A model generated the notes under the pieces. It did not search any database. It saw only the letters and a program-made list of their open reading frames with translations, and was not told the DNA's origin. 64,000 nt of DNA from CBINFS01 sp966250015 (GTDB taxonomy: Bacteria > Bacteroidota > Rhodothermia > Rhodothermales > DASSAV01): contig CBINFS010000006.1 in assembly GCA_966250015.1 (NCBI GenBank), positions 1-64,000 on the forward strand. The letters run 5' to 3'. The translations under genes were made by a program, and so were the position numbers. This document shows positions 8,039 to 16,107 of the stretch, piece after piece. Numbering within the stretch: position 1 is the stretch's first letter; the number at the start of each line of letters is the position of its first letter.

Positions 8039-8692
8039 CTAATCCCGGGGGTAGGGATAAACGTCTTTGAGGAGGTACTGAAGCTTGCTCCGGCCTCTGT
8101 TGATGCGGCTTTTTACCGTTCCCATCGGGAGCCCGGTGATTTCTGCGATCTCTTCGTAGGCGAGCTGTTGCACGTCGCGGAGCACGACGACTTCTCGGAA
8201 CGAGGCGGGGATCATGTCCAGCGCTTCACGGATGTATCGATCCTGAAGCTGGCTCTCCGCATATTCGTCCGGCGTAAAAGCTTCGTCAGGTACGGCGAGA
8301 TCGTATTCCTCATCTTCGCGATTGACCGCCTGGATCGAGTAGACGCGGCGTCGTTTTCTTTTGCGGTACTCCGACCGCGCCAGATTGCCTGCGATCGTAT
8401 AGAGCCAGGTGGAAAACCTTGCGATGCGTTGATAGGAATGGCGATTTCTATACACGCGAAGGAAGGTGTCCTGTAGCAGGTCCTCGCACCGGCGAACGTC
8501 GCCGAGGAACCCGTAAAGGTAGTGTATGAGCCGGTCGGAATAGCGTTCAACGAGTATATTGTAAGCCTCGACGGAGCCGTTTTGGAAGAGTTCCATCAGG
8601 TCTTCGTCGTTCTTGTCCTGAAGCACCTGGTACCGATTGGAGCCGTTCGAAAGGAGGTTGCCGATCCTTAAGGATTCTGTAGTATCTGACAC
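8039..8692 (-). CDS. RNA polymerase ECF sigma factor
   Basis: A 217-aa sigma-70 family factor with only the region 2 and region 4 domains. Region 2 is at about 33-115 (DLMELFQNG..., EDLLQDTFLRVYRN, FSTWLYTIAGNLARSEYRKRKRRR). Region 4 is at about 155-210 (IPASFREVVVLRDVQQLAYEEIAEITGLPMGTVKSRINRGRSKL). It directs RNA polymerase to an extracytoplasmic-stress type regulon. No anti-sigma factor gene is adjacent: the next genes are a convergent lipoprotein and a divergent peptidase. Its control is therefore not evident here. Confidence 0.92.
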   Translation of the reverse strand: MSDTTESLRIGNLLSNGSNRYQVLQDKNDEDLMELFQNGSVEAYNILVERYSDRLIHYLYGFLGDVRRCEDLLQDTFLRVYRNRHSYQRIARFSTWLYTIAGNLARSEYRKRKRRRVYSIQAVNREDEEYDLAVPDEAFTPDEYAESQLQDRYIREALDMIPASFREVVVLRDVQQLAYEEIAEITGLPMGTVKSRINRGRSKLQYLLKDVYPYPRD

Positions 8693-8999
8693 GGTATTTC
8701 TATTTAAATATGTTACGAAAAGGTTTAGAATAAACTGAGACCGACTCCCAACGAGACATTCATGCCTGTTGAAACAACCAATCGGCCGTCAAATTAATTA
8801 TTTGCAATGAGCATGAGCACCTGTCGTTCCGTAACAAACTGGTAAGCCGGTTGTTTTGCAGGATTTGTTGCATGTTTCCTACAATGCGAGTCCGATCCGT
8901 GAGGATATCTTCTGTACGTATTATCTGACTTGAGGCATCAAATTAGCCTTGCAATAACTGTTTGTTTCAATTCCTTCAAACACGAAACGACGGTGCAAC
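8693..8999. other. Intergenic region between divergent genes
   Basis: An AT-rich 307-base gap that must hold the promoters of the sigma factor gene (minus) and the isoaspartyl peptidase gene (plus). I see no hairpin, repeat or small ORF that I can support. Confidence 0.4.
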
Positions 9000-10025
9000 A
9001 TGAACCGTGTGAATCAAATATTTCTCTTGCTTATTTTTCTATCCATTCTTCTGATATACTCCGGTGGCTTCAAGGCGGCGTTGGCACAGGATGAACGCGG
9101 GGAAAAGGTCGTTCTTGCGATCCACGGCGGCGCCGGTGCGATGGAGCGGGGAAGCATGTCGGCTGAGCGGGAGCAGGCATATCGTACGAAGCTCGAAGAA
9201 GCGCTTAAGACCGGGTATGCCGTGTTGCAGCAGAACGGGAGCAGTCTGGATGCCGTCGAAGCGGCCATTCAGGTCCTCGAAGAATCGCCGCTCTTCAATG
9301 CAGGCCGTGGCGCCGTACTCACCAACGAAGGCACGGCCGAGCTCGACGCTTCGATCATGGACGGGAAGACCCTGACGGCAGGCGCCGTGGCGGGCGTAAA
9401 GCGAGTCAAGAGTCCGATCCAGCTCGCCCGTATGGTGATGGAGCGGTCGCCGCACGTCATGTTCGCCGGGGAGGGGGCGGAGGTGTTTGCCCGCGAGCAG
9501 GGGCTCGAGCTGGTGCCCAACGAATACTTTCGAACGGAAGAACGGGTCAAACAGCTTCAGCGGATGAAAGAATCCGGAGCGGCTCGTTTCGAGAGCGAGC
9601 CCTTCGAGAAGTACGGCACCGTGGGTGCAGTCGCGCTTGACGAAGCGGGCAATCTTGCGGCAGGAACGTCGACCGGAGGGATGATGAACAAACGGTTCGG
9701 CCGCATCGGTGACTCACCAATCGTCGGCGCCGGAACGTACGCCGACAATACCACTTGCGCCGTTTCGTCTACCGGGCATGGGGAATACTTCATTCGGGGC
9801 GTCGTGGCGTATCGGATCTCGGCGCTCATGCAGTACGGCGGGCTTTCGCTTGCCGAATCGGCGGCCGCCGTCATCCATGGGACGCTTACCGAGATGGGCG
9901 GCACGGGAGGGGTCATTGCACTGGACCGTGAAGGGAACGTCGCGATGCCGTTCAATACGACCGGCATGTTCAGGGGCTACATAACGGAATCTGGCGAAAC
10001 GAAAGTCTTAATCTATCGCGACTGA
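9000..10025 (+). CDS. Exported isoaspartyl peptidase/L-asparaginase
   Basis: An N-terminal nucleophile hydrolase of the plant-type asparaginase/isoaspartyl dipeptidase family, 341 aa. It cleaves beta-aspartyl peptides and asparagine after autoproteolysis. Features are the IHGGAGAME start of the mature fold (41-49), LFNAGRGAVLTNEG, and the autoproteolysis site EKYG/TVGAVA with catalytic Thr207. The substrate-pocket segment AGTSTGGMMNKRFGRIGDSPIVGAGTYA follows. An N-terminal signal peptide (residues about 1-30, ending ALAQ) sends it to the periplasm, so it probably recycles damaged or imported peptides. The beta subunit is complete but short. Confidence 0.92.
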   Translation: MNRVNQIFLLLIFLSILLIYSGGFKAALAQDERGEKVVLAIHGGAGAMERGSMSAEREQAYRTKLEEALKTGYAVLQQNGSSLDAVEAAIQVLEESPLFNAGRGAVLTNEGTAELDASIMDGKTLTAGAVAGVKRVKSPIQLARMVMERSPHVMFAGEGAEVFAREQGLELVPNEYFRTEERVKQLQRMKESGAARFESEPFEKYGTVGAVALDEAGNLAAGTSTGGMMNKRFGRIGDSPIVGAGTYADNTTCAVSSTGHGEYFIRGVVAYRISALMQYGGLSLAESAAAVIHGTLTEMGGTGGVIALDREGNVAMPFNTTGMFRGYITESGETKVLIYRD

Positions 10026-10307
10026 TGGGTCGGAATGCCGTGGAGTGTCCATTCCAAAAGACGGAATGTGTCTCAGGCATTGATGTAAAGGTGCAGCTTT
10101 TCCTGTATTGGGATGGATGGTTTTACTGTTGTTTTTGTCTGCCGTTTGAGGCGCTAAGTGCTGAAATAACAAATCTTAGTGCCTGTGCCGAATGGAGGCC
10201 ACTGGGAGTAGTTACGCCGTCTTCAAAACCCGAGGCGCATATTTTGTAGTCCAACCGGGCGGGAGGCGATTAACCGTATCCATCAGTCAGCCCGTCGAGG
10301 TCTCATT

Positions 10308-10814
10308 ATGAAACGGTATCAATTATTCCTGTCTTTGTTTGTGTCGTTGGCACTGCTTGGATTGCCGGGATGTCGTGGTCCGGAAGGTCCTCCGGGGCCG
10401 GGCAACGCCGAGGTTTTCAGCCACGAGGTGAATTTTCGCATGGCCGACGCCCAGGTAAACGGTCCCGTCGCGTCGGTGCAGTACGACGTGCCGGGCATCA
10501 CGCGGACGGTTGTGGACGAGGGCGCCGTGCTCGTCTTTTTCCGCGAGCAGAACACGTGGACGGCGATGCCCTTCACCTACGGGTACGACAACCCCGACGT
10601 CGAAGCCGTTGACTACATCGTGACCCTGGGATTCGGCTACGACGTAGGGTTCCTGGAGGTTTTCTACGAGCTTTCGGTCGACTCGGTGGATCCGCGGACC
10701 GAACCGGATCGCAGGTTGAAAATCGTGATCATCGAGAGCTTTCCGATCGGAAAGATGCCGATCGACGTGACGGACTACGAGCAGGTGAAGCGTTATTTCG
10801 GCCTGCCTGATTAA
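10308..10814 (+). CDS. Lipoprotein with short collagen-like Gly-X-Y stretch
   Basis: A 168-aa exported protein of unknown function. A signal peptide with a lipobox-like LPGC (Cys22; Pro at -2 is unusual) is followed at once by GPEGPPGPG, a short collagen-like Gly-X-Y tract often seen in Bacteroidota surface lipoproteins. A globular, beta-rich domain follows, containing FFREQNTWTAMPFTY and ending in a DYEQVKRYFGLPD helix. The gene stands alone. ATG 10308 fits the signal peptide. Confidence 0.75.
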   Translation: MKRYQLFLSLFVSLALLGLPGCRGPEGPPGPGNAEVFSHEVNFRMADAQVNGPVASVQYDVPGITRTVVDEGAVLVFFREQNTWTAMPFTYGYDNPDVEAVDYIVTLGFGYDVGFLEVFYELSVDSVDPRTEPDRRLKIVIIESFPIGKMPIDVTDYEQVKRYFGLPD

Positions 10815-10939
10815 ATAGTCATTAAGCCCGGCGGAAGGCTGTAACTTCTGCGTACCCCGCCGGTGCAGGCTTATGATATCCCGTCTGCCTGCCGATACTC
10901 CCGGCGTAGCACTAGGAGATCAGCCACGAATAGCAGTCA

Positions 10940-11131
10940 ATGGATTTCAAGAAGCCTCAGAATGAAAACAACAATCAAAGGCGGGTCTCAACTCCGTACC
11001 TCCGGCAACTCATTTCGGACTTTTACCGGACTGCACTGACCGACTACGAAAAAGCAGGCAGCCCCTTCGGCCCCCGGACGGATGCGATGTTGATCTGGTT
11101 CGAGTACGGGCAGGAGACCACGACAAATTGA
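10940..11131 (+). CDS. Possible small hypothetical protein, 63 aa
   Basis: Unrecognised small soluble protein with a polar, basic N-terminus, then STPYLRQLISDFYRTALTDYEKAG, which could form an amphipathic helix. There is no signal or membrane segment. AGGAG lies at 10914-10918, rather far (about 21 bases) from ATG 10940. A hairpin with a short T run follows at 11144-11180, which favours a real transcript. Confidence 0.4.
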   Translation: MDFKKPQNENNNQRRVSTPYLRQLISDFYRTALTDYEKAGSPFGPRTDAMLIWFEYGQETTTN

Positions 11132-11143
11132 ACGCATATAATG

Positions 11144-11180
11144 GGACCTGTTGCCCGAGTCACGTGGCAGCAGGTCCTTT
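11144..11180 (+). terminator. Probable intrinsic terminator
   Basis: GGACCTGTTGC (11144-11154) pairs with GCAGCAGGTCC (11167-11177), one G-U, followed by TTT. It lies upstream of the true start of the methyltransferase lipoprotein gene and argues against a start at 11151. Confidence 0.55.
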
Positions 11181-11252
11181 CACAACTTACTGGAGACTGA
11201 TGCGTTACCAGTTTGTCCACATTCCTCAAGCATCGTGTTGCCTATCGGGTCA

Positions 11253-12032
11253 ATGCTACAATCCGGCAGTTACAAGCTTCGACTGCGACTGATACTCCCT
11301 GCTCTGACTGGACTTTTTTTGCTTTTCGGGCCGCTGCTCGCCGGTTGCGAACGGGCTGCAACGGAAGAAGAAGTCACCGAATCGGCGTCGTATTACGAGG
11401 AGCGTGGGGAGAAAAGTGAAGGGGGCACAGGCCGCTACTACCTCGGCCGTGAAATTGCGGAAGTCCTCGGCCATCCCGGAGCCGAATGGATGGACCGTCC
11501 GGCGCGGGAGGTCCAGGAGCTGCCCGGCCGTGTGATTCAAGCCCTCGACCTTCGCCCCGCAGACGTGGTGGCCGACATCGGCGCGGGCACGGGATATTTC
11601 ACGTTTCGAATCGCGCCGCACGTACCCTACGGGAAAGTGTACGCCGTCGACATCGACGAAGAGATGCTCCGGCTGGTCCAGGAGAAGATGGAAGAAACCG
11701 GCATCAAAAACGTCGTGCCCCATCGGGGAAGCGTTACAAGTCCGCACCTTCCTGCCGGGCAGATAGACGTCGTGTTGATCGTCGACGCCTACCACGAGTT
11801 TTCCCATCCGCGCGAGATGATGGAAGGCATCAGGGAAGCGTTGAAGCCCGGGGGGAGGGTCGTTCTCGTGGAATACCGGGGTGAGGACGAGACGTTGCCG
11901 GTCGCTCCTGTTCATCGCATGACCGAAGAGCAGGCAAGGAAAGAGATGAGTGCGGTGGGGCTCATCTGGAGAGAAACCAAGGACTACCTGCCACAGCAGC
12001 ACATCCTGATCTTCGAAAAACCGGTGGATTGA
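11253..12032 (+). CDS. Class I SAM-dependent methyltransferase with lipoprotein signal
   Basis: A 259-aa protein with a clear lipoprotein signal peptide (lipobox LAGC, Cys32) joined to a class I methyltransferase fold. Motif I is VVADIGAGTGYF, motif post-I is KVYAVDIDEEM, motif II is QIDVVLIVDAYHEF and motif III is LKPGGRVVLVEYRGED. The frame is open from 11151, but that start would put a terminator hairpin inside the gene and bury the signal, so ATG 11253 is preferred. The adjacent Smr gene overlaps it by one base. Export of a SAM enzyme is odd because SAM is cytosolic; similar proteins occur in Bacteroidota genomes without a known role. Confidence 0.82.
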   Translation: MLQSGSYKLRLRLILPALTGLFLLFGPLLAGCERAATEEEVTESASYYEERGEKSEGGTGRYYLGREIAEVLGHPGAEWMDRPAREVQELPGRVIQALDLRPADVVADIGAGTGYFTFRIAPHVPYGKVYAVDIDEEMLRLVQEKMEETGIKNVVPHRGSVTSPHLPAGQIDVVLIVDAYHEFSHPREMMEGIREALKPGGRVVLVEYRGEDETLPVAPVHRMTEEQARKEMSAVGLIWRETKDYLPQQHILIFEKPVD

Positions 12033-12307
12033 TGGAACCCGTTGAATACCCGATCGACGGAATCCTCGACCTACACGTGTTCGACCCGGCCGACGTGGGG
12101 GATCTCGTTCCGGAATACCTAGACGCCTGCTCGAAGAAGGGGATTTACCGGGTGCGGATCATCCACGGTAAGGGGAAAGGAGTGCTTCGGCGGACGGTCC
12201 ACGCCATTTTGGACCGCCTCCCTAACGTGGTATCGTACCGCCTGGCGTCCGAGGATTCAAGCGGCTGGGGCGCGACGATCGTCGAGCTGCGCCCCCCATC
12301 GCCGTGA
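12032..12307 (+). CDS. Smr-domain protein
   Basis: A 91-aa stand-alone Smr (small MutS-related) domain. The family motifs LDLH (12-15) and HGKGKG (about 46-51, the family's HGxG) are present. Smr domains are nucleic-acid nucleases or nickases, or ribosome-collision factors in other bacteria. The start ATG 12032 overlaps the stop codon of the methyltransferase gene (TGATG), so the two are translationally coupled. Its stop lies 5 bases from the stop of the convergent FKBP gene. Confidence 0.85.
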   Translation: MEPVEYPIDGILDLHVFDPADVGDLVPEYLDACSKKGIYRVRIIHGKGKGVLRRTVHAILDRLPNVVSYRLASEDSSGWGATIVELRPPSP

Positions 12308-12312
12308 TCCTG

Positions 12313-12756
12313 TCACTTGTTCTCGCGCACTTCGAGGAGCTCGACCTCGTAGATCAGTTTGGCATTTGGAGGGATCACGTAGTTTCCCGACTCGTCCTTC
12401 GCCCCTTCTTCGCCGTAGGCCAGCGAAGGTGGGATCGTCAGCTTACGTTTTCCGCCGACCCTCATACCGACCAGGCCCCGGTCCCAACCTTCGATGACTT
12501 CTCCCGCTCCCAGGACGAACTCGTAGGGCTGGCCTTTGTCGTACGATGAGCCGAACCGGGTTCCGTTCTCCAGCCAGCCGGTGTAGTGAACCCTTAGCGT
12601 AACACCGTATTCGGCGACGGCAGGCGGTCCGACGATGATGTCCTCGATGATAAGCTCTTCGTCCGGTTCTTCGGCGGAATCACAGCCAGCCCACAAAAGA
12701 ACGAGCACCGGAAGAGCGAAGAGAAGCCCGATTACGAGACGAATGGTTAGTTTCAC
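12313..12756 (-). CDS. FKBP-type peptidyl-prolyl cis-trans isomerase, exported
   Basis: Periplasmic folding catalyst. From a GTG start (12756) the product is 147 aa with an N-terminal hydrophobic segment ending in AGC (Cys25; Trp at -3 makes the lipobox non-canonical). A complete FKBP domain follows (VTLRVHYTGWLENGTRFGSSYDKGQPYEFVLGAGEVIEGWDRGL...). The active-site residues YTG, FGSS, F, IEGWD and the final L-I-YEVELLEV strand are present. An alternative TTG start at 12804 adds 16 polar residues before the signal peptide and is less likely. Confidence 0.85.
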   Translation of the reverse strand: MKLTIRLVIGLLFALPVLVLLWAGCDSAEEPDEELIIEDIIVGPPAVAEYGVTLRVHYTGWLENGTRFGSSYDKGQPYEFVLGAGEVIEGWDRGLVGMRVGGKRKLTIPPSLAYGEEGAKDESGNYVIPPNAKLIYEVELLEVRENK

Positions 12757-12980
12757 GTCAGAACCTGGGGTCTGTTTTTGTACCGGAAAGATGCTCGAAG
12801 ACAAGCGGAAAGCAGGTGAACGTGTGCACCCCTTTCCAATCGAAGCGCCGGGCGCTGCACGAAAAGATACAACGAATCAAAATAGGTAGTTATTGCCGGG
12901 TGAAGTGAGAAAAGCGATAAACCGTAATTGGCCGATCGGGATGGAAATAAAAGCGATAGGCACTCAATTTATATAGGGTA

Positions 12981-13011
12981 AAAAAGCCGCCCCCCAAACG
13001 GAGGGCGGCTT
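12981..13011 (-). terminator. Intrinsic terminator of mdh
   Basis: On the minus strand AAGCCGCCC (13003-13011 side) pairs with GGGCGGCTT and is followed by a run of T (TTTTTT, read from 12986 down). It lies about 22 bases beyond the mdh stop codon. Confidence 0.85.
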
Positions 13012-13032
13012 GATTGATCGGTTGGATGTGGA

Positions 13033-13971
13033 TCAGCTTTTCGCAGCCTGGATGCGCTCGAGGTCGGCGATCCCGTTGCGCACGTGTGCGGCCGATTGTT
13101 CGAGAAGCGCCCGCTCTTCGTCGTTGAGTGAGACTTCGACCACTTCCTCGACGCCGTTGCGTCCAAGCCGCGCCGGTGCGCCGATGAACAGGTCTTTCAG
13201 GCCCCATTGCCCATCGAGCCATACGGCGCAGGGCAATACCCGGCCGGAGTCTTTCACAATTGCCTCGACCATCTCCGCGGCGGCTGCGCCGGGTGCGTAC
13301 CAGGCGCTGGTGCCCATGAGCTTGACGATCTCGCCGCCACCAACCTTCGTCCGTTCGACGATCTGATTGATCTGCTCGCTGTCCATCAGCTCGGAGAGCG
13401 GGATGCCACCGACCGTCGTGTAGCGCGGAAGCGGCACCATCGAGTCGCCGTGGCCGCCCATCAGGAGAGCCTGGATGTCACGTACCGATACGTTGAGCGC
13501 GGCGGAGATGAATGCCCGGTAACGCGCCGTGTCGAGCACACCGGCCATCCCAAGGACCTTGCGTGCGTCGAAGCCGCTCGTCTTGTAGGCGACGTACGTC
13601 ATGATGTCGAGCGGGTTCGAGACGACGATCAGGATTGCATTCGGGCTGCGCTCGACGAACTGGCGGACGACCGACGCGACGATGTCGGCATTTTTGGCGA
13701 GCAGGTCGTCGCGGCTCATGCCGGGTTTACGGGCGAGGCCGGCGGTGATCACGCAAATGTCCGACCCTGCGGTGTCGGCATAGTCGTTGGTGCCGGTGAT
13801 GCGGGTATCGTAGAGGTGGATGGGAGCGGCCTGCTGCATGTCCAGGGCTTTACCCTGAGGTAGACCTTCGACGATGTCGATTAGCACGACTTCCTTCACC
13901 ATGTCCTTGCGGGCGATCGATTCCGCGACGGTCGCCCCAACGTTTCCGGCGCCTATAACCGTTACCTTCAT
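13033..13971 (-). CDS. mdh: Malate dehydrogenase (NAD), LDH-like type
   Basis: TCA-cycle enzyme that oxidises malate to oxaloacetate, 312 aa. The NAD site GAGNVG (7-12) with Asp32 ends strand 2. The substrate loop GLARKPGMSR carries Arg81 and Arg87, the malate-selective arrangement, and Arg150 and catalytic His174 (GGHGDS) are also present. It belongs to the LDH-like MDH group found in Bacteroidota, Chlorobi and many others. It is monocistronic and followed by a terminator. Confidence 0.95.
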   Translation of the reverse strand: MKVTVIGAGNVGATVAESIARKDMVKEVVLIDIVEGLPQGKALDMQQAAPIHLYDTRITGTNDYADTAGSDICVITAGLARKPGMSRDDLLAKNADIVASVVRQFVERSPNAILIVVSNPLDIMTYVAYKTSGFDARKVLGMAGVLDTARYRAFISAALNVSVRDIQALLMGGHGDSMVPLPRYTTVGGIPLSELMDSEQINQIVERTKVGGGEIVKLMGTSAWYAPGAAAAEMVEAIVKDSGRVLPCAVWLDGQWGLKDLFIGAPARLGRNGVEEVVEVSLNDEERALLEQSAAHVRNGIADLERIQAAKS

Positions 13972-14209
13972 GGAGTATCCTCTGCTGTAAGATGAATTGG
14001 CGTTATTTGCTCAGAAAAAGTGCAAGAAAATGCATAGGCGTCTCTCATGTTGTCAATATTCTGAAAAATAACGTGAAGGGGATAATCCGGTACCATGTAG
14101 ACGCTGCGGTGCATACGGCTTACATTTCATATCATGGTTGAAAGCAGAGCAATGGAAGAGCAGGGAAGCTGGACGAATTCGATGCGGCGGCTGGACCTTG
14201 AATCGATAA

Positions 14210-14770
14210 ATGCAAAATCACGTGCAGAAAGAGGAGGAAAAAGACCTGGTCAAAAGTGTACGTACAGGTGACGAGCAGGCCTTCGAACGCCTTTTCGTAC
14301 GCTACTACGCAGAGCTCTGCCGGTTTGCCTCACATTTTGTCAGTTCCCGAGACGTCACGGAGAGCCTGGTGCAGGACGTCTTTGTCCGTATCTGGGAGTC
14401 ACGAGATGGCCTCGATCCGGAGTACGGTGTTCGCGCCTATCTTTTCAAAGCCGTACGGAACGAAGCCATCAAGTACCTCGAACAGCAGAAAAACCGGAGG
14501 GTGCTGCTCGATCGGAAGCTGTCAGCGGAGCACTTCGTTGAGGAAGATGCCGAAGACGAGTTCCAGTACCACGAGCTCGAACGGGCGGTGCAGTCGGCGC
14601 TAAACGCCCTTCCCGAACGTCGCCGCCAGATCTTCGACCTTTCGCGCCAGCACGGCCTGACCTATCACGAGATCGCAAAGGTTCTGAACATTTCGATCAA
14701 AACGGTTGAGACGCAGATGAGCCGCGCCCTTCACATGCTCGAGGAAAGGCTGTCCGTGTACCTTGACTAG
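14210..14770 (+). CDS. ECF sigma factor, Bacteroidota FecI-like
   Basis: A 186-aa ECF sigma factor with region 2 (about 25-95, ESLVQDVFVRIWESR ... AYLFKAVRNEAIKYLEQQKNRR) and region 4 (about 130-182, LNALPERRRQIFDLSRQHGLTYHEIAKVLNISIKTVETQMSRALHML). It is the type paired with FecR anti-sigma factors and SusC receptors carrying STN domains. FecR lies 222 bases downstream and SusC after that. It should activate the SusCD genes when the receptor is occupied. Confidence 0.92.
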   Translation: MQNHVQKEEEKDLVKSVRTGDEQAFERLFVRYYAELCRFASHFVSSRDVTESLVQDVFVRIWESRDGLDPEYGVRAYLFKAVRNEAIKYLEQQKNRRVLLDRKLSAEHFVEEDAEDEFQYHELERAVQSALNALPERRRQIFDLSRQHGLTYHEIAKVLNISIKTVETQMSRALHMLEERLSVYLD

Positions 14771-14992
14771 TTCACTTCGGCCACCGTCGCACGCCTTTCT
14801 TCAAAAAAACTTCTCGGAGGTGTCAGGGTAAAGCCGGTCTCACCGATAGTGGTGGTGTAGAAGACTTGTGCAGAGGAGTTCGGACGAAGTGAAAGTATCG
14901 TTTTACTCCCCGCAGTGATACCTCTCTAACAGAATGAAATTAATGGTTATTCCAGCCTTGGAGGTGCTGCATACATCCATGAAAGACCAGCA

Positions 14993-16024
14993 ATGAGCTA
15001 CAAACCGGACGAACAGGCACTTACTCGATTTGTCGTCGGCGAATGTACGGACGAAGAGCGTGAAGAGATTAACCACTGGATGTCGCTAAACCCGGAGCAT
15101 CGACGCCGTGTGGAGCGATTGATCAACATCTGGAACGTGACGGGTCCCGTGCAATCCGAATGGGATACGGCAGCGGCGTGGAAGCGCGTCCAGCAGCGGA
15201 TCTGGCCGGACGTCAGGCTTGCGCGCGCCGATCGGCCGCCTCGCCCTGCGAGAGATTACCGGATCCGTCGGCACACGCCCATTGTGTTCAGAACGCTGGC
15301 CATTCTGGCGCTGGTAGGCATCGTCACCGTGCTCATGATCGGCTTGCCGGAAAAGACCGACGTGGCAGTTACGGCACCGCCGGTAAAGGTGTTCGAAACC
15401 GGAAAAGGCCAGCGTGCGACGATCACGCTGGCAGACGGGACGGAGATCCGGCTGAACGTGATGAGCCGTCTCGTCGTGCCCGAGTCCTTCCGGGAAGGTG
15501 CTCGTCAGGTCACGCTCGAAGGTGAGGCGCACTTCGACGTGGCCTCGGACCCGGACCGGCCATTCCGTGTGACGATGCGCGACGCCGTCGTAGAGGTGCT
15601 GGGGACGGCGTTCACCGTACGCAGCTATGAGGACGAGGAGGACGTGCAGGTGGTCGTGTCGGAGGGGCGGGTGCTACTTCAGGCTGCCGCCGAGCCCTCC
15701 AGTTCGGCAACGCTGGCGCCGAACGATCTGGGTGTGGTTCGTAAAGGTGAGTTGAGGCCGGTACGCCACAACGTCAATCTCGACCTGTACATGGCGTGGC
15801 TCGAAGGGAGGCTCGTGTTCGTCGACGCGCCTTTCGACTACGTGGCCGACCAGCTCGAAAGGTGGTACGACCTCGATGTCGAGGTGCAGGTGCCCACAGA
15901 AGAAATCAAGCTACTCAATGTCCGTTTTACCACCGAGTCGGTACGCGAGATACTGAACGTTATCTCCGCCACACTCGACTTGAAATACGAGGGAGACGAG
16001 CGGAGGGTAGTCTTTTACCGATAA
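14993..16024 (+). CDS. FecR-family anti-sigma factor
   Basis: A 343-aa single-span inner-membrane regulator. The cytoplasmic N-terminus (1-92, VGECTDEEREEINHWMSLNPEHRRRVE) would bind the sigma factor, and one membrane helix lies at about 95-118. The periplasmic FecR domain (about 135-230; GKGQRATITLADGTEIRLN; EGEAHFDVASDPDRPFRV; VLGTAFTVRSY) is followed by a DUF4974-type C-terminal domain (about 265-340, LVFVDAPFDYVADQLERWYDLDVEV). The latter contacts the STN domain of the partner receptor. It lies 222 bases after the sigma gene and 83 bases before the SusC gene. Confidence 0.93.
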   Translation: MSYKPDEQALTRFVVGECTDEEREEINHWMSLNPEHRRRVERLINIWNVTGPVQSEWDTAAAWKRVQQRIWPDVRLARADRPPRPARDYRIRRHTPIVFRTLAILALVGIVTVLMIGLPEKTDVAVTAPPVKVFETGKGQRATITLADGTEIRLNVMSRLVVPESFREGARQVTLEGEAHFDVASDPDRPFRVTMRDAVVEVLGTAFTVRSYEDEEDVQVVVSEGRVLLQAAAEPSSSATLAPNDLGVVRKGELRPVRHNVNLDLYMAWLEGRLVFVDAPFDYVADQLERWYDLDVEVQVPTEEIKLLNVRFTTESVREILNVISATLDLKYEGDERRVVFYR

Positions 16025-16107
16025 GACGAGGCGATTAGACCGCCGTAGAGACCTGCCGGAGTGGGGTGGGTCGATTTACTTAGTCACACCAACATGCCGT
16101 ATTCGTT

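Noticed and set aside
10025..10249. ORF of 74 aa overlapping the peptidase stop codon
   Set aside because: Cys- and Trp-rich with no domain, no ribosome-binding site of its own and no similarity to neighbours; start overlaps the stop of the peptidase gene by chance.
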